A stretch of DNA of 17,139 bases from an uncultured Clostridia bacterium (GTDB taxonomy: Bacteria; Bacillota; Clostridia; TANB77; CAG-508), in assembly GCA_934167365.1 (NCBI GenBank), contig CAKPKU010000032.1:1-17139 (forward strand), read 5' to 3'. Below are positions 7,172 to 15,721 of the stretch, in pieces. A program made the translations under genes and the position numbers. The notes below the pieces were generated by a model. That model was not told the DNA's origin and ran no database searches. It saw only the letters and a program-made list of their open reading frames with translations. Every line of letters starts with the position of its first letter. Position 1 is the stretch's first letter.

Positions 7172-7604
7172 CCTCTAATATAATAGTTACTGGTCCATCA
7201 TTTAGTAATTCAACTTTCATATCAGCTCCAAAAATTCCAGATTGAACAACTTCAATGCTTTCAGCACATTTATTTTTAAAATATTCATACAACTCAGTTG
7301 CTTTTTTAGGTTCACATGCTTCTGTAAAACTTGGTCTGTTACCACTTTTACAATTAGCATATAATGTAAATTGAGATATTATTAGTAATTCTCCATTTAT
7401 ATCTTTTATAGATTTATTCATTTTTTGTTTTTCATCTTCAAAGATTCTTAAATTACATATTTTCTTTACTAACTTATCAGCTACAATTTCATTATCATTA
7501 TGTCCTATTCCCAAAAAGATTAATAAACCTTTATTTATCTTTCCTACTGTTTTTTTATCTACATTAACACTTGCATATTTAACCCTTTGTATAACTATTT
7601 TCAT
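7161..7604 (-). CDS. dtd: D-aminoacyl-tRNA deacylase
   Basis: Hydrolyses D-amino acids (and glycine mischarged on tRNA-Ala) from tRNAs in the cytoplasm. The 147-aa protein is full length for the DTD family. It starts MKIVIQRVKYASVNVD, carries the catalytic-region motif SQFTLYA (77-83), and ends with the Gly-cisPro motif NDGPVT (135-140) that enforces chirality. The ATG lies close after a GGAG that overlaps the TAG stop of the upstream zinc-ribbon gene. The two frames are the same and only GAG-AAG-ATA separates stop from start, so translation is probably coupled. Confidence 0.95.
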   Translation of the reverse strand: MKIVIQRVKYASVNVDKKTVGKINKGLLIFLGIGHNDNEIVADKLVKKICNLRIFEDEKQKMNKSIKDINGELLIISQFTLYANCKSGNRPSFTEACEPKKATELYEYFKNKCAESIEVVQSGIFGADMKVELLNDGPVTIILEEEQ

Positions 7605-7613
7605 TATCTTCTC

Positions 7614-8330
7614 CTATTTTTTCATTGTTGTCTTTGTTTCATTATCTTTCATTTGAAATATAGAATATGTACTATCAACTTCTGTTGATGCTCCATAATA
7701 AGAATTTACTATGTTTTTTGTAATAATTGCAGTAGATACAATAACTAATATTGAAACACCTACAAAACCAATAACTCCAGCACTAGCCATAAATAAACCT
7801 CTTACTAATTTAGCTAAAATTTTAACTGTTGCCTTTACAAATTTCAAAAGTCCAACAAGTGTTTTATTTTCTTTTAATATATTAATTTCATTTTTTATTT
7901 CAACTAATGCTAGCTCTTTATCTTTTATAATAACGGGCAATAACATACTATTATCTATTTTAACTTGTGGTAAAATATTTTCTTCTTGTTTAACCTTTAT
8001 TTCTTGATTAGGCATTATTTCTAAACAATTTTCTTTAATTACATTATTTCCCATATTTAACACTTCCTCCTTATTATATTTTATTATAATTGCATTTTCT
8101 TTTGTTTCCTCCTTAATCTTATCTTCTGTGCATTTTTTGTATTTTGAATCATAATCTATAAAAACATTATCTAATTTTATTCCACAGTTTGTACAAAAAT
8201 TAGCTTTTTTTAAAAATTTTTTTCCGCAATGTTTGCAAAAATAATTTTCATAAACTAGTTTATTTCCACATTTGCTACAAAATTTTGCATTTATATTTAA
8301 TGATTCATTATTGCAAACTATGCACCTCAT
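7614..8330 (-). CDS. Double zinc-ribbon single-pass membrane protein
   Basis: 238 aa, function unknown. The N terminus carries two zinc ribbons: Cys3/Cys6 with Cys18/Cys21, and Cys32/Cys35 with Cys46/Cys49, the zinc-ribbon type often found in membrane-anchored Bacillota proteins. A charged linker follows (about 55-170). One strong membrane segment lies at about 178-205, followed by a short polar tail. No signal peptide is visible, so the ribbons are predicted to be cytoplasmic and the tail outside. The ATG start has AAGGAG 5 nt upstream. First gene of a unit with dtd and cca. It ends in a TAG that is part of the dtd ribosome binding site. It could be a regulatory or scaffold protein, but nothing here shows which. 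Confidence 0.75.
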   Translation of the reverse strand: MRCIVCNNESLNINAKFCSKCGNKLVYENYFCKHCGKKFLKKANFCTNCGIKLDNVFIDYDSKYKKCTEDKIKEETKENAIIIKYNKEEVLNMGNNVIKENCLEIMPNQEIKVKQEENILPQVKIDNSMLLPVIIKDKELALVEIKNEINILKENKTLVGLLKFVKATVKILAKLVRGLFMASAGVIGFVGVSILVIVSTAIITKNIVNSYYGASTEVDSTYSIFQMKDNETKTTMKK

Positions 8331-8361
8331 ATTATCTCCTTAATCTAAATTCTATGATTTC

Positions 8362-8367
8362 ATTATA
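8362..8367 (-). promoter_or_regulatory. Probable -10 box for the zinc-ribbon/dtd unit
   Basis: A consensus TATAAT on the minus strand 31 nt before the start codon. No convincing -35 lies 16-18 nt upstream (AT-rich TTTATT-like). It is the best promoter candidate between the terminator at 8481-8507 and the gene. Confidence 0.4.
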
Positions 8368-8480
8368 ACTCAAATTTTCCCAAAAATAAATAGATTCTCG
8401 CCATTTTATTTATTTTTTATATAATAGTGACTTCCATTTTATTATATTTAGTTTCTTATTATTTCCTATTATATAAAAAA

Positions 8481-8507
8481 AGCTTATAGATTATATTACT
8501 ATAAGCT
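8481..8507. terminator. Bidirectional intrinsic terminator
   Basis: AGCTTATAG (8481-8489), a 9-nt loop, CTATAAGCT (8499-8507), with an A-run before (8475-8480) and a T-run after (8508-8513). On the minus strand it follows the deacetylase stop codon by a few bases and ends in T-tract. Confidence 0.88.
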
Positions 8508-8514
8508 TTTTTTA

Positions 8515-10050
8515 TTAATTTTGTACTTTTTGTGTAACCATTTCTGTATCAGTTGTTATAACATCAAATGTATATCCATTTGCTAAACCATAATCTATTA
8601 TTCCTGGTAATGCTTCAAGAGTCTTTTTATTTCCACTAAAATCGTGCATCAAAACTATATTATTCCTTCCTGGTTTTAAGCCTTTAGTTACATTGTTATA
8701 AACAGCCTCTTTTGTATTAACATCTCCAGAATCACCAGATGCAACATTCCAGTCATAATATTTAAATCCTTCTTCTAATACTTTCTTTGTTATTGCACTC
8801 ATTATTCCTGGACAATATTTTCTACTTACAGTATTTGAACTTCCTCCTGGGAATCTTAATATATTAGTTTTTACTCCAGTTGTTTTATATATTTTTTCCT
8901 GTAAATCTTTAATATTACCATAACATACATCAACAGATTTATATATTTTAGCATAATCATGTGAATAACCATGAATACCAACAGCATGACCTTCTTCTAC
9001 TTCTCTTTTAACAAGATACTCATTTGCTTCACTATAATTTATAACAAAGAATGTTGCTTTGACTCCTTTTTCCTTCAAAACATCTAATATATGTGGTGTT
9101 ATTGTTGAGCTTGGTCCATCATCAAAAGTTAAATATATAACACCAGTTGTATTTTTCGTTCCAACCATTACTTTTCTTTTTTCTGTTGCAACATTTCCAT
9201 TTGAATCTGAAACTGTATATGTTACTGTATATGTACCTTCTTTACTTGTATCAACATTTCCTTCAACTTTTATTTTACTTGATACATCTCCATCTTTATT
9301 ATCAGTTGCTGTTGCTCCTTGTTCAGTATATTGTCCTCCAATTAAAATACTCATTACAGAGCTACCTTTTAAGGTGATTTTAGGTGCTACATCATCAACT
9401 ATATTTACATGTCTTATAACTTCTGTTTTATTTCCAGATGAGTCTGTAACTTCATAGTGATAATCATAATTATTTTCATCTATATCAGTTTTATTTACAC
9501 TAACTTTTTCAGTTAAATCTCCATCATAATTATCTTTTGCAGTGTATCCTTGCTCTTGATATTCTTTTCCAAATGTTAATTTATAATTAACATCTCCATT
9601 TAAAGTCAGCTCTGGTTTTTCTGTATCTACAACATTTATAGATCTATTATACTCTTTATATTTACCTAAATACGGAACTTTGTATGTTACTGTATATGCC
9701 CCTAATTTTGACGTGTCCACATTGCTTTCAGTAATTACTTTATCATTTATATTTTTAAATTTTGTATATACATTTATCCCTTCATCATTATAAATACTAC
9801 CATATTCGACATTTTTAACTTTTTCTCCTTTATATTCAACAATTGGAATTCCCATAAAATAAAAGATTGCAACCCCTATCAATAATATAACAATAAGCAC
9901 TAGAAGCACAATTTTCAATATTTTTTTTCTTTTATTGTTATTATTGAAATCATCTTTTTCATGCTTTCTTTCATTGCTTTCGACTGCTCTTTTTTTGTGA
10001 AATTCAACATCCTCATCATCAATTAATTTTTTTTCATAAATCTCTGACAT
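8515..10050 (-). CDS. Membrane-anchored polysaccharide deacetylase with Ig-like repeats
   Basis: Predicted carbohydrate esterase family 4 (NodB) enzyme removing acetyl groups from a cell-wall polymer, probably peptidoglycan, outside the cell. The 511-aa protein has a charged cytoplasmic N terminus, one membrane segment (about 45-68), then about three tandem Ig-like domains (about 73-142, 144-218, 221-297). The last two carry the DUF5011-type pattern (DNYDGDLT, DNKDGDVSS, VTYTVSDSNGN). The NodB domain spans about 303-505: TFDDGP (308-313, Asp310 and Asp311), HGYSH (360-364, metal His360 and His364), RFPGG (399-403), YDW (432-434) and LMHD (467-470). All key residues are present, so activity is likely. 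The start ATG follows GAGGAG. It is a single-gene unit with terminators on both sides. The exact substrate cannot be read from sequence. Confidence 0.9.
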   Translation of the reverse strand: MSEIYEKKLIDDEDVEFHKKRAVESNERKHEKDDFNNNNKRKKILKIVLLVLIVILLIGVAIFYFMGIPIVEYKGEKVKNVEYGSIYNDEGINVYTKFKNINDKVITESNVDTSKLGAYTVTYKVPYLGKYKEYNRSINVVDTEKPELTLNGDVNYKLTFGKEYQEQGYTAKDNYDGDLTEKVSVNKTDIDENNYDYHYEVTDSSGNKTEVIRHVNIVDDVAPKITLKGSSVMSILIGGQYTEQGATATDNKDGDVSSKIKVEGNVDTSKEGTYTVTYTVSDSNGNVATEKRKVMVGTKNTTGVIYLTFDDGPSSTITPHILDVLKEKGVKATFFVINYSEANEYLVKREVEEGHAVGIHGYSHDYAKIYKSVDVCYGNIKDLQEKIYKTTGVKTNILRFPGGSSNTVSRKYCPGIMSAITKKVLEEGFKYYDWNVASGDSGDVNTKEAVYNNVTKGLKPGRNNIVLMHDFSGNKKTLEALPGIIDYGLANGYTFDVITTDTEMVTQKVQN

Positions 10051-10109
10051 TTTTTAGCACTCCTCTTTTATCTTTCTTTTCTCAAAATCATTTTATCTCT
10101 TTTTTTAAT

Positions 10110-10115
10110 ATTATA
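10110..10115 (-). promoter_or_regulatory. Probable -10 box for the deacetylase gene
   Basis: Consensus TATAAT on the minus strand, about 60 nt before the start codon. The -35 is poor; TTGTTT at 10135-10140 would leave a 19-nt spacer. Moderately plausible as the only clear -10 in this gap. Confidence 0.4.
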
Positions 10116-10197
10116 CAACATTTTTCAACAAAAAAAACAATGTAATTTTATGAAAAATTGGAATGAACATAATAAGGATTATATCTCAAAATAATAA

Positions 10198-10245
10198 ATA
10201 TACCCAATAACATATACACAAAAAATGATATGTTTATGGGTATAT
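10198..10245. terminator. Long hairpin downstream of ftsH
   Basis: ATATACCCA (10198-10206) pairs with TGGGTATAT (10237-10245), then an internal loop of two mismatches, two A-T pairs, and CATAT (10211-10215) with ATATG (10228-10232). The apical loop is 12 nt. On the minus strand it is followed by a T-rich run (TTTATTATTTT). It lies 28 nt after the ftsH stop, so it is probably its terminator, although the T-tract is interrupted. Confidence 0.6.
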
Positions 10246-10273
10246 TATATACTTCTAAAATTCTCTATTTAAA

Positions 10274-12076
10274 TTATTCAAAAAATTGTTCAAATTCCTC
10301 AGCTGAAATAATCTCTTTTCTTAATAATGCATTTGCAACTAGTTCTAATTTATCCATATGCTCAGAAAGTATTTTTTGTGCTTGATAGTAGGCATTATCA
10401 ACTAATAATTTTATTTCTGATCCAATTGCATCTTCAAATTTATCTCCTAATAATTCCATTTGATATGGATCTTTTTCAAGGTTAATTGATATAGGACCTA
10501 CAATATCACTCATTCCATATACAGTAACCATATCTGTTGCAATTTTAGTAGCTACTTCTATATCATTACTTGCACCTGTTGAAATATCATCTAAAGCTAA
10601 TTTTTCAGCTGCTCTTCCACCTAATAAAGAAATCAATTTTTCTTGCATTTCTTGTTTTGATACATAAAATTTATCTTCATTAGTTTTATACATTGTATAA
10701 CCACCAGCAACACCTCTTGGTATTATTGATACTTCTTTAACTTCCTTTTGTGTTTCTAAATATCTACTTACTATTGCATGTCCTGCCTCATGAAAGGCTG
10801 TTAATCTTTTATCTTTGTCAGATATTGTTCTACTATGTTTTTCAAGTCCAACAGTAACTTTCTTTACTGCATCTTCAATATTTTTATTTGTAATTGCTCT
10901 ATTGTTTTCAATTGTCGCAATAATTGCTGCTTCATTTAAAATATTGGCTAATTCTGCTCCTGTAAATCCAGCTGTATCTTCAGCTATATTTCTTAAATCA
11001 ACATCATTTTCTAACTTTTTATCTCTTGCATGTATTTTTAAAATAGCTTCTCTTCCATTTAAATCAGGTAAACCAATTGTTATTTGTCTATCAAATCTTC
11101 CTGGTCTTAAAAGAGCTTTATCTAGCATTTCTGGTCTATTTGTTGCGGCTAAAACTATTATAGCTTCCTCTGTATCAAAACCATCCATTTCTACTAATAG
11201 CTGATTTAGTGTTTGGTTATTTTCGCTTTCAGCTCCATTAGAAGTTGATCTTCTTGAACCTATTGCATCTATTTCATCTATAAAAACTATACAAGGTGAA
11301 ATTTTTCTTGCTTTTTCAAATAATTTTCTTACTCTAGATGCACCTAAACCTGCAAACATTTCTATAAATTCAGATCCACTCATTGATATAAATGGAACAT
11401 TTGCTTCTCCTGCAATTGCTTTTGCAATTAATGTTTTTCCCGTTCCTGGATTTCCACAAAGTAAAACTCCTCTTGGTATTTTTGCTCCCATTTCTTGGAA
11501 TTTTTTTGGTTTTTTTAGAAAGTCTACTATTTCAATCATCTCTTGTTTTTCTTCCTCTAAACCTGCAATATCTTTAAAAGTTGTCTTTGTTTTTTGGGTA
11601 GTTGAATCATATACTTTACCTTTATCACCAAGACCTTGCATTTGGAAAATCATTACTATAAGTACTAAAAGAATTATTGTTGGAAGAAATGACAATAATT
11701 TTCCTCCTATACTTATAAATGCATTTTCCTCTTTTTGAATAAGCTCTATTGACTTACCTTCTTTAATTTGATCTTGTACATATTGTATGAAAGCTTCTGT
11801 ATCTGGTATTAAAGCTTCACGCTCTTTTTCTTCATCTTTTAACTTTACTTTTACAGTTGTACTATTTTTTTTCATTTCAATTTTTTCTACTGAATTTTCC
11901 TCATCCTTTAACTTTGTAATTAATTCAGTATATGCTAATGCTTTTTCTTCCTTTTCTTTGCTATAATTCATATATTGTATTACTCCATATACAGCTCCTA
12001 TGATTGCTAATAATACAATTAATACAATAATAAAAGTTTTCTTTTTATTGCCTTTTTTGTTTTCATTTGAATTCAT
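10274..12076 (-). CDS. ftsH: ATP-dependent zinc metalloprotease FtsH
   Basis: Membrane AAA+ protease that degrades misfolded membrane proteins and some cytosolic regulators. The 600-aa product has membrane segment 1 (about 13-33), an extracytoplasmic domain (about 36-125), membrane segment 2 (about 127-146) and a cytoplasmic AAA module with Walker A GNPGTGKT (208-215), Walker B IVFIDE (263-268) and a second region of homology (ATNRPEMLDKALLRPGRFDR, about 311-330). The M41 protease domain carries HEAGH (429-433), and the third zinc ligand is in GASNDIE (Asp505 region). Odd points: most FtsH proteins read GPPGTGKT and pore FVGVG, whereas here they are GNPGTGKT and FAGLG (241-245). This suggests a divergent paralogue. 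It follows the DUF1189-type gene by 52 nt with AGGGAG as SD, probably one operon. Confidence 0.93.
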   Translation of the reverse strand: MNSNENKKGNKKKTFIIVLIVLLAIIGAVYGVIQYMNYSKEKEEKALAYTELITKLKDEENSVEKIEMKKNSTTVKVKLKDEEKEREALIPDTEAFIQYVQDQIKEGKSIELIQKEENAFISIGGKLLSFLPTIILLVLIVMIFQMQGLGDKGKVYDSTTQKTKTTFKDIAGLEEEKQEMIEIVDFLKKPKKFQEMGAKIPRGVLLCGNPGTGKTLIAKAIAGEANVPFISMSGSEFIEMFAGLGASRVRKLFEKARKISPCIVFIDEIDAIGSRRSTSNGAESENNQTLNQLLVEMDGFDTEEAIIVLAATNRPEMLDKALLRPGRFDRQITIGLPDLNGREAILKIHARDKKLENDVDLRNIAEDTAGFTGAELANILNEAAIIATIENNRAITNKNIEDAVKKVTVGLEKHSRTISDKDKRLTAFHEAGHAIVSRYLETQKEVKEVSIIPRGVAGGYTMYKTNEDKFYVSKQEMQEKLISLLGGRAAEKLALDDISTGASNDIEVATKIATDMVTVYGMSDIVGPISINLEKDPYQMELLGDKFEDAIGSEIKLLVDNAYYQAQKILSEHMDKLELVANALLRKEIISAEEFEQFFE

Positions 12077-12128
12077 TATTTAACTCCCTTCATTTGGATC
12101 TTATTGCTCTTGTATATCTATCTTATTT

Positions 12129-12929
12129 CTATTCTTTTTCATTATTTGATGCTATCAATATGATTGCAGTCATCATATATATTACAGCTATTGATGTATA
12201 CATTATAGAAAAATATTTTATATAAAATCCCAAAAAACTATTAATAATACCATATATCATTGCTAATAATATTGGAAGTGTTATTGAATGTATTGAAATT
12301 TTTAGTATTTGTTTAAAATCTAAAACCAAATCTCCTTTTATAATTCTTGACATTATATATCCCATAATAGCAATTATAACAACATCAACAAATGTTGATA
12401 TTCCTAGAAGAATTATTTCTATCAAAAAAATTATCATTCCACTTATAATATAATATTCTATTCCAATATTTGATACAAATTTAATTACATCATCTTTATT
12501 AATATCCTCCTAAAAGTAATCATTATACCTTAATTTTAAAATATTATTTTCAAATTTTATACTACAATATTCTTTTCCAAAAACAGCAATAGCAGTTGTT
12601 TCATATTTAGAATTATCTGATGTTTCTGTATCGATTATTAATAAACCATCAATAAGTGATGTATATTTATTGTCATTTATTGACAATGTTCCTTTTGAAT
12701 ATTCAAGACTGTTTATTTCATTATTTATAAGATTTTTTATATAGTTAATTCTGCTAATTGAAGTATTTAATATTCCAATAGTAGAAATTATTGCATAAAT
12801 AATTATCATAATAATAAAATATTTAATCGTATTTGACTTTTTTTCATCTTTTACAAATTTATAAAATTCAAAATCTTTTATGCTTTTTATAAAAGTAGAA
12901 AAAAACGAATCTTTTTTTATTGATTTCAC
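12129..12929 (-). pseudogene. DUF1189-type membrane protein gene interrupted by in-frame TAG
   Basis: Two open stretches lie in the same frame. A GTG start at 12929 (SD GAGGTGAG 5 nt upstream) gives 139 codons. A TAG follows at 12512-12510, and the frame stays open for 24 codons (beginning EDINKDDVIKFVSNIG) into a 102-codon segment from an ATG at 12437 to the final stop at 12131-12129. Together they encode about 266 residues: a cytoplasmic N terminus, membrane segment (about 37-55), an extracytoplasmic part, then three membrane segments. That length and topology fit the DUF1189 family. The family call is from pattern, not a search. The C-terminal half has no SD at a suitable distance from its ATG. 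Explanations are a recent nonsense mutation, a sequencing error, or TAG read-through. Co-directional with ftsH. Confidence 0.75.
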
Positions 12930-12957
12930 TTACTCACCTCAACTATTAATTAATCCA

Positions 12958-12984
12958 TAAAAGTAGGAATAATTCCTACTTTTA
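12958..12984. terminator. Palindromic terminator after the PBP gene
   Basis: Arms 12958-12970 and 12972-12984 are perfectly complementary over 13 bp around one central base (AAAAGTAGGAAT / ATTCCTACTTTT), with the terminal T-runs inside the stem. It lies 18 nt beyond the PBP stop codon and works on either strand. Confidence 0.78.
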
Positions 12985-12989
12985 TATTC

Positions 12990-12998
12990 ATTATATCA
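12990..12998 (-). promoter_or_regulatory. Extended -10 promoter candidate for the DUF1189/ftsH unit
   Basis: TGATATAAT on the minus strand is an extended -10 (TGn plus consensus hexamer); the -35 is poor. Transcription would start near 12983, placing the hairpin 12958-12984 at the very 5' end of the transcript. The hairpin therefore might be a 5' stabilising stem as well as the PBP terminator. Confidence 0.4.
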
Positions 12999-13001
12999 TT
13001 C

Positions 13002-15692
13002 TTATGGATTATTTTCCTCTTCATCTGGTGTTGTAGGAGTTTCAGTTGGTGTTTTTGACACTTCTGGAGTTGGGGTTGGTGTTTCCTTTTTTACATTGTT
13101 TACATAGATTGTTATTTTTGTATCTTTGGCTACAACAGTTCCTGAAGATAAACTTTGACTTAAAACAACACCATCTCCCTTAGTATTATCAGTTCTTTGT
13201 CTAACAGTAACATTTAAATTTTTAAGTGCTTTTTTAGCTTCCGCCTCAGTCATACCAACAACATTTGGAATAACAATATCAGATGAAATATCTATATCGA
13301 CACCATCAGTGATATTTTCTTTAGTTGGGGTTGGTGTTGGCGTAGCAACTGTGTGTATTGTACAATATTCTGATGGAACAGAATAGTCAGAACTTGTTTT
13401 CCAACTAGGATTTCTCTCTTTTTCTGGAAGATAACTAAAATATTGTGTATTTGGGCAATACTCTGTTGCTAATTTTCCTGATTCAGTACAAATTTTTAAA
13501 GAATGACCTTCACATGTTTCAGGCTCTTCACCAGATACAAAATACTCTGTATATGTATCTGAACATGAATTTGATGCTTTTAATCCAGATTTTCTACAAA
13601 CTTTTAATTGTACAATTCCACTTGGTTCAGTAAATGTTGCACTTGGTAAGCTAGAATGTACTTTTTTCATTACTTCAGACCATAATTTTGCTGCATTATT
13701 TCCACTTCCATTTATTGTAATTGCATTATCATATCCATACCATGCAGCAGCTGTATAATATGGTGTTATACCACATAACCAATTATCTTTCTTTTTATTT
13801 GAAGTACCTGTTTTAGCACCTACATCCATATTATCCATTTTACAAACTCTCGCAGTTCCATTTGAACCTTCAACTGGTTGTTTTAATAATGTTTTCATTA
13901 TATATGCATGTTGCTCTGACATAACTCTCTCAGTTGTTTGTTTTGATTCTATTACAATATTTCCTGATGAATCTTCAACTTTTGTATAAAAGACTGGTGA
14001 AATATATACACCATTATTTGCAATCATAGCATATGCAGCTGCCATTTCTAATGGACTAACACCCTTAGTTTGACCTCCCAATGCCATTGATGCTATATTA
14101 GAATCATTTTTCCTTGAATTTTCACTTGCTTTTACTAATGTTGATATCCCACATTTTCTGGCAAAATCTATCGCATTATCTGGACCTAATTCAGACATTA
14201 TTTTACAAGCAACTATATTTACAGAACGTTCTATTGCATTTCTAACTGTTATCATTCCAGAAAATCCACCACTATCATTTTTAGGATCATATGTTCCAAA
14301 ATATGTTTTTTCATCATTATAAACTGTACTAGCAGTTATTGTTTTGCTTTCGATACCATAACCATATGTTACAATTGGTTTAATTGATGATCCTGTTTGT
14401 CTTGTACAATCTACCACTCTATTAATACCAATTGCATCGACATCTGAACCCAAGCCTCCCATACAGCCAACAACTTGACCTGTTGTATGATCTATTACAA
14501 CCATTGCTGATTGTGAATGTGTTGGTGAATTTGGAGAAGTTAATATATATTTATCACTTTTATAAACTTCTTCAAGATCTGCTTGTATTGATGCTGATTC
14601 AGTTGTATAAATCTTATATCCTCCACCATATACACGACTTTCAGCATATTCTTTTGAAAGTTGTTTCTCATTTACTAAATCTTCAACAATATCATCAATT
14701 GCTGCCTGTACGAAATATGATTTAATCTTTGAGCTTGGTAGCTCTCCTTTATTAAAGGTTAAACCAGAATCAACATTAGCATAAGCTGTTTTATATTGCT
14801 CTTCAGTTATATATCCAAGCTCTTTCATTTTAGTTAAAACTGTTTTTGTTCTTGTTTTAATTTTATTATCAACGGCTGCCCTTTTTGATTCATCATCATA
14901 TGTTTTGAATGGATTATATGTACTTGGTGCATTATTTATACCAGCTAAAAATGCACATTCTTCTATTGATAAATCACTTGCAGATTTGTTAAAATAATAA
15001 GTTGATGCCATTTCAACACCACAAACATCTTTACCATCTGCTCCTAGTGGAATTAAATTTAAATATAGCTCTAAAATTTGATCTTTGGTAATCATTTTTT
15101 CAACTTGATATGCTCTTGACATTTCTTTTATTTTTCTTTCAACGCCAGCCTTACCACTATTTTCTTTTTCATCAGTAATATTTTTAATTAACTGTTGTGT
15201 TATAGTACTTCCACCAAATGAAGAATTTCCTTTAGTTACATATATTGCTGTTGCTGCTAATGTTCTTTTCCAATCTACACCATTATGATCATAAAATCTT
15301 TCATCTTCAATTGCTACAAAAGCCTTTGGCAAATATTCACACATATCACCAATACTAATTATTTCCCTATTTTCACTACCTGATAATTCACAAATTACAT
15401 TACCATCTTTATCATACACAACTGTATTTGCATTTGATAACAATAAATCATCTTTTGATAATGCAAATTTATCACTAAAAAATATTCCACAGAATATACC
15501 TATACCAACTAAAACTACTAAAACAAATAATAAAAGTAATATTATTAAAGCTTTTTTCAATTTTGAATGTTTTTTCTTTCCATTCTTCTTGTTTATTTTT
15601 TTTGATTTTTGTGTATTTGTTTCAATAATATCATCCTTAGTAAATTTAGTAGAAATTTTATTTTTTGATTTTTTCTCCATAATTACTAGCAT
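13002..15692 (-). CDS. Class A penicillin-binding protein (PBP1A family) with PASTA domain
   Basis: Bifunctional peptidoglycan glycosyltransferase/transpeptidase acting at the outer face of the membrane. The 896-aa protein has a lysine-rich cytoplasmic tail (1-47), one membrane segment (about 48-72), and a GT51 domain with IEDERFYDHNG (128-138, catalytic Glu129) and GGSTITQQLIKN (160-171). The transpeptidase domain carries SSIK (Ser435, Lys438), SVN (490-492) and KTGT (627-630). A Cys-containing linker (about 690-780), a PTPTPT run, a PASTA domain (about 805-867) and a Thr/Pro/Glu-rich tail follow. All catalytic motifs are intact. The start at 15692 is chosen because the SD at 15716-15721 is bridged to it by a hairpin; the ATG at 15680 (MEKK) has no SD. 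Terminated at 12958-12984. Confidence 0.95.
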   Translation of the reverse strand: MLVIMEKKSKNKISTKFTKDDIIETNTQKSKKINKKNGKKKHSKLKKALIILLLLFVLVVLVGIGIFCGIFFSDKFALSKDDLLLSNANTVVYDKDGNVICELSGSENREIISIGDMCEYLPKAFVAIEDERFYDHNGVDWKRTLAATAIYVTKGNSSFGGSTITQQLIKNITDEKENSGKAGVERKIKEMSRAYQVEKMITKDQILELYLNLIPLGADGKDVCGVEMASTYYFNKSASDLSIEECAFLAGINNAPSTYNPFKTYDDESKRAAVDNKIKTRTKTVLTKMKELGYITEEQYKTAYANVDSGLTFNKGELPSSKIKSYFVQAAIDDIVEDLVNEKQLSKEYAESRVYGGGYKIYTTESASIQADLEEVYKSDKYILTSPNSPTHSQSAMVVIDHTTGQVVGCMGGLGSDVDAIGINRVVDCTRQTGSSIKPIVTYGYGIESKTITASTVYNDEKTYFGTYDPKNDSGGFSGMITVRNAIERSVNIVACKIMSELGPDNAIDFARKCGISTLVKASENSRKNDSNIASMALGGQTKGVSPLEMAAAYAMIANNGVYISPVFYTKVEDSSGNIVIESKQTTERVMSEQHAYIMKTLLKQPVEGSNGTARVCKMDNMDVGAKTGTSNKKKDNWLCGITPYYTAAAWYGYDNAITINGSGNNAAKLWSEVMKKVHSSLPSATFTEPSGIVQLKVCRKSGLKASNSCSDTYTEYFVSGEEPETCEGHSLKICTESGKLATEYCPNTQYFSYLPEKERNPSWKTSSDYSVPSEYCTIHTVATPTPTPTKENITDGVDIDISSDIVIPNVVGMTEAEAKKALKNLNVTVRQRTDNTKGDGVVLSQSLSSGTVVAKDTKITIYVNNVKKETPTPTPEVSKTPTETPTTPDEEENNP

Positions 15693-15693
15693 A

Positions 15694-15721
15694 TGTTAGT
15701 ATTTTACTAACATTTCTCCTT
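15694..15721 (-). promoter_or_regulatory. Split ribosome binding site: SD, hairpin, start codon
   Basis: The Shine-Dalgarno AAGGAG (15721-15716) is 23 nt from the PBP start codon at 15692, too far by itself. Between them lies a perfect 8-bp hairpin, TGTTAGTA-AAA-TACTAACA (15712-15694). Folded, it leaves about 4 nt between SD and ATG. A 5-codon frame (ATG at 15713, ending TAA) also runs through the hairpin, but its ATG is only 2 nt from the SD. Confidence 0.6.

Noticed and set aside
9059..9457. 132-codon plus-strand frame
   Set aside because: It is antisense to the Ig-like repeats of the polysaccharide deacetylase and has no SD; the minus-strand gene has clear domains.
10815..11204. 129-codon plus-strand frame
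   Set aside because: Antisense to the ftsH AAA domain; a shadow of the conserved coding sequence.
12510..12512. Reassignment of TAG to a sense codon in this genome
   Set aside because: TAG ends mcsA at its natural C terminus and ends other genes in the window, so a general code change is unlikely; a local mutation or read-through is enough.
13060..13360. Direct DNA repeats near GGTGTTGGGGTTGG as a repeat element
   Set aside because: They encode the PTPTPT linkers on both sides of the PASTA domain in the PBP; ordinary coding low complexity.
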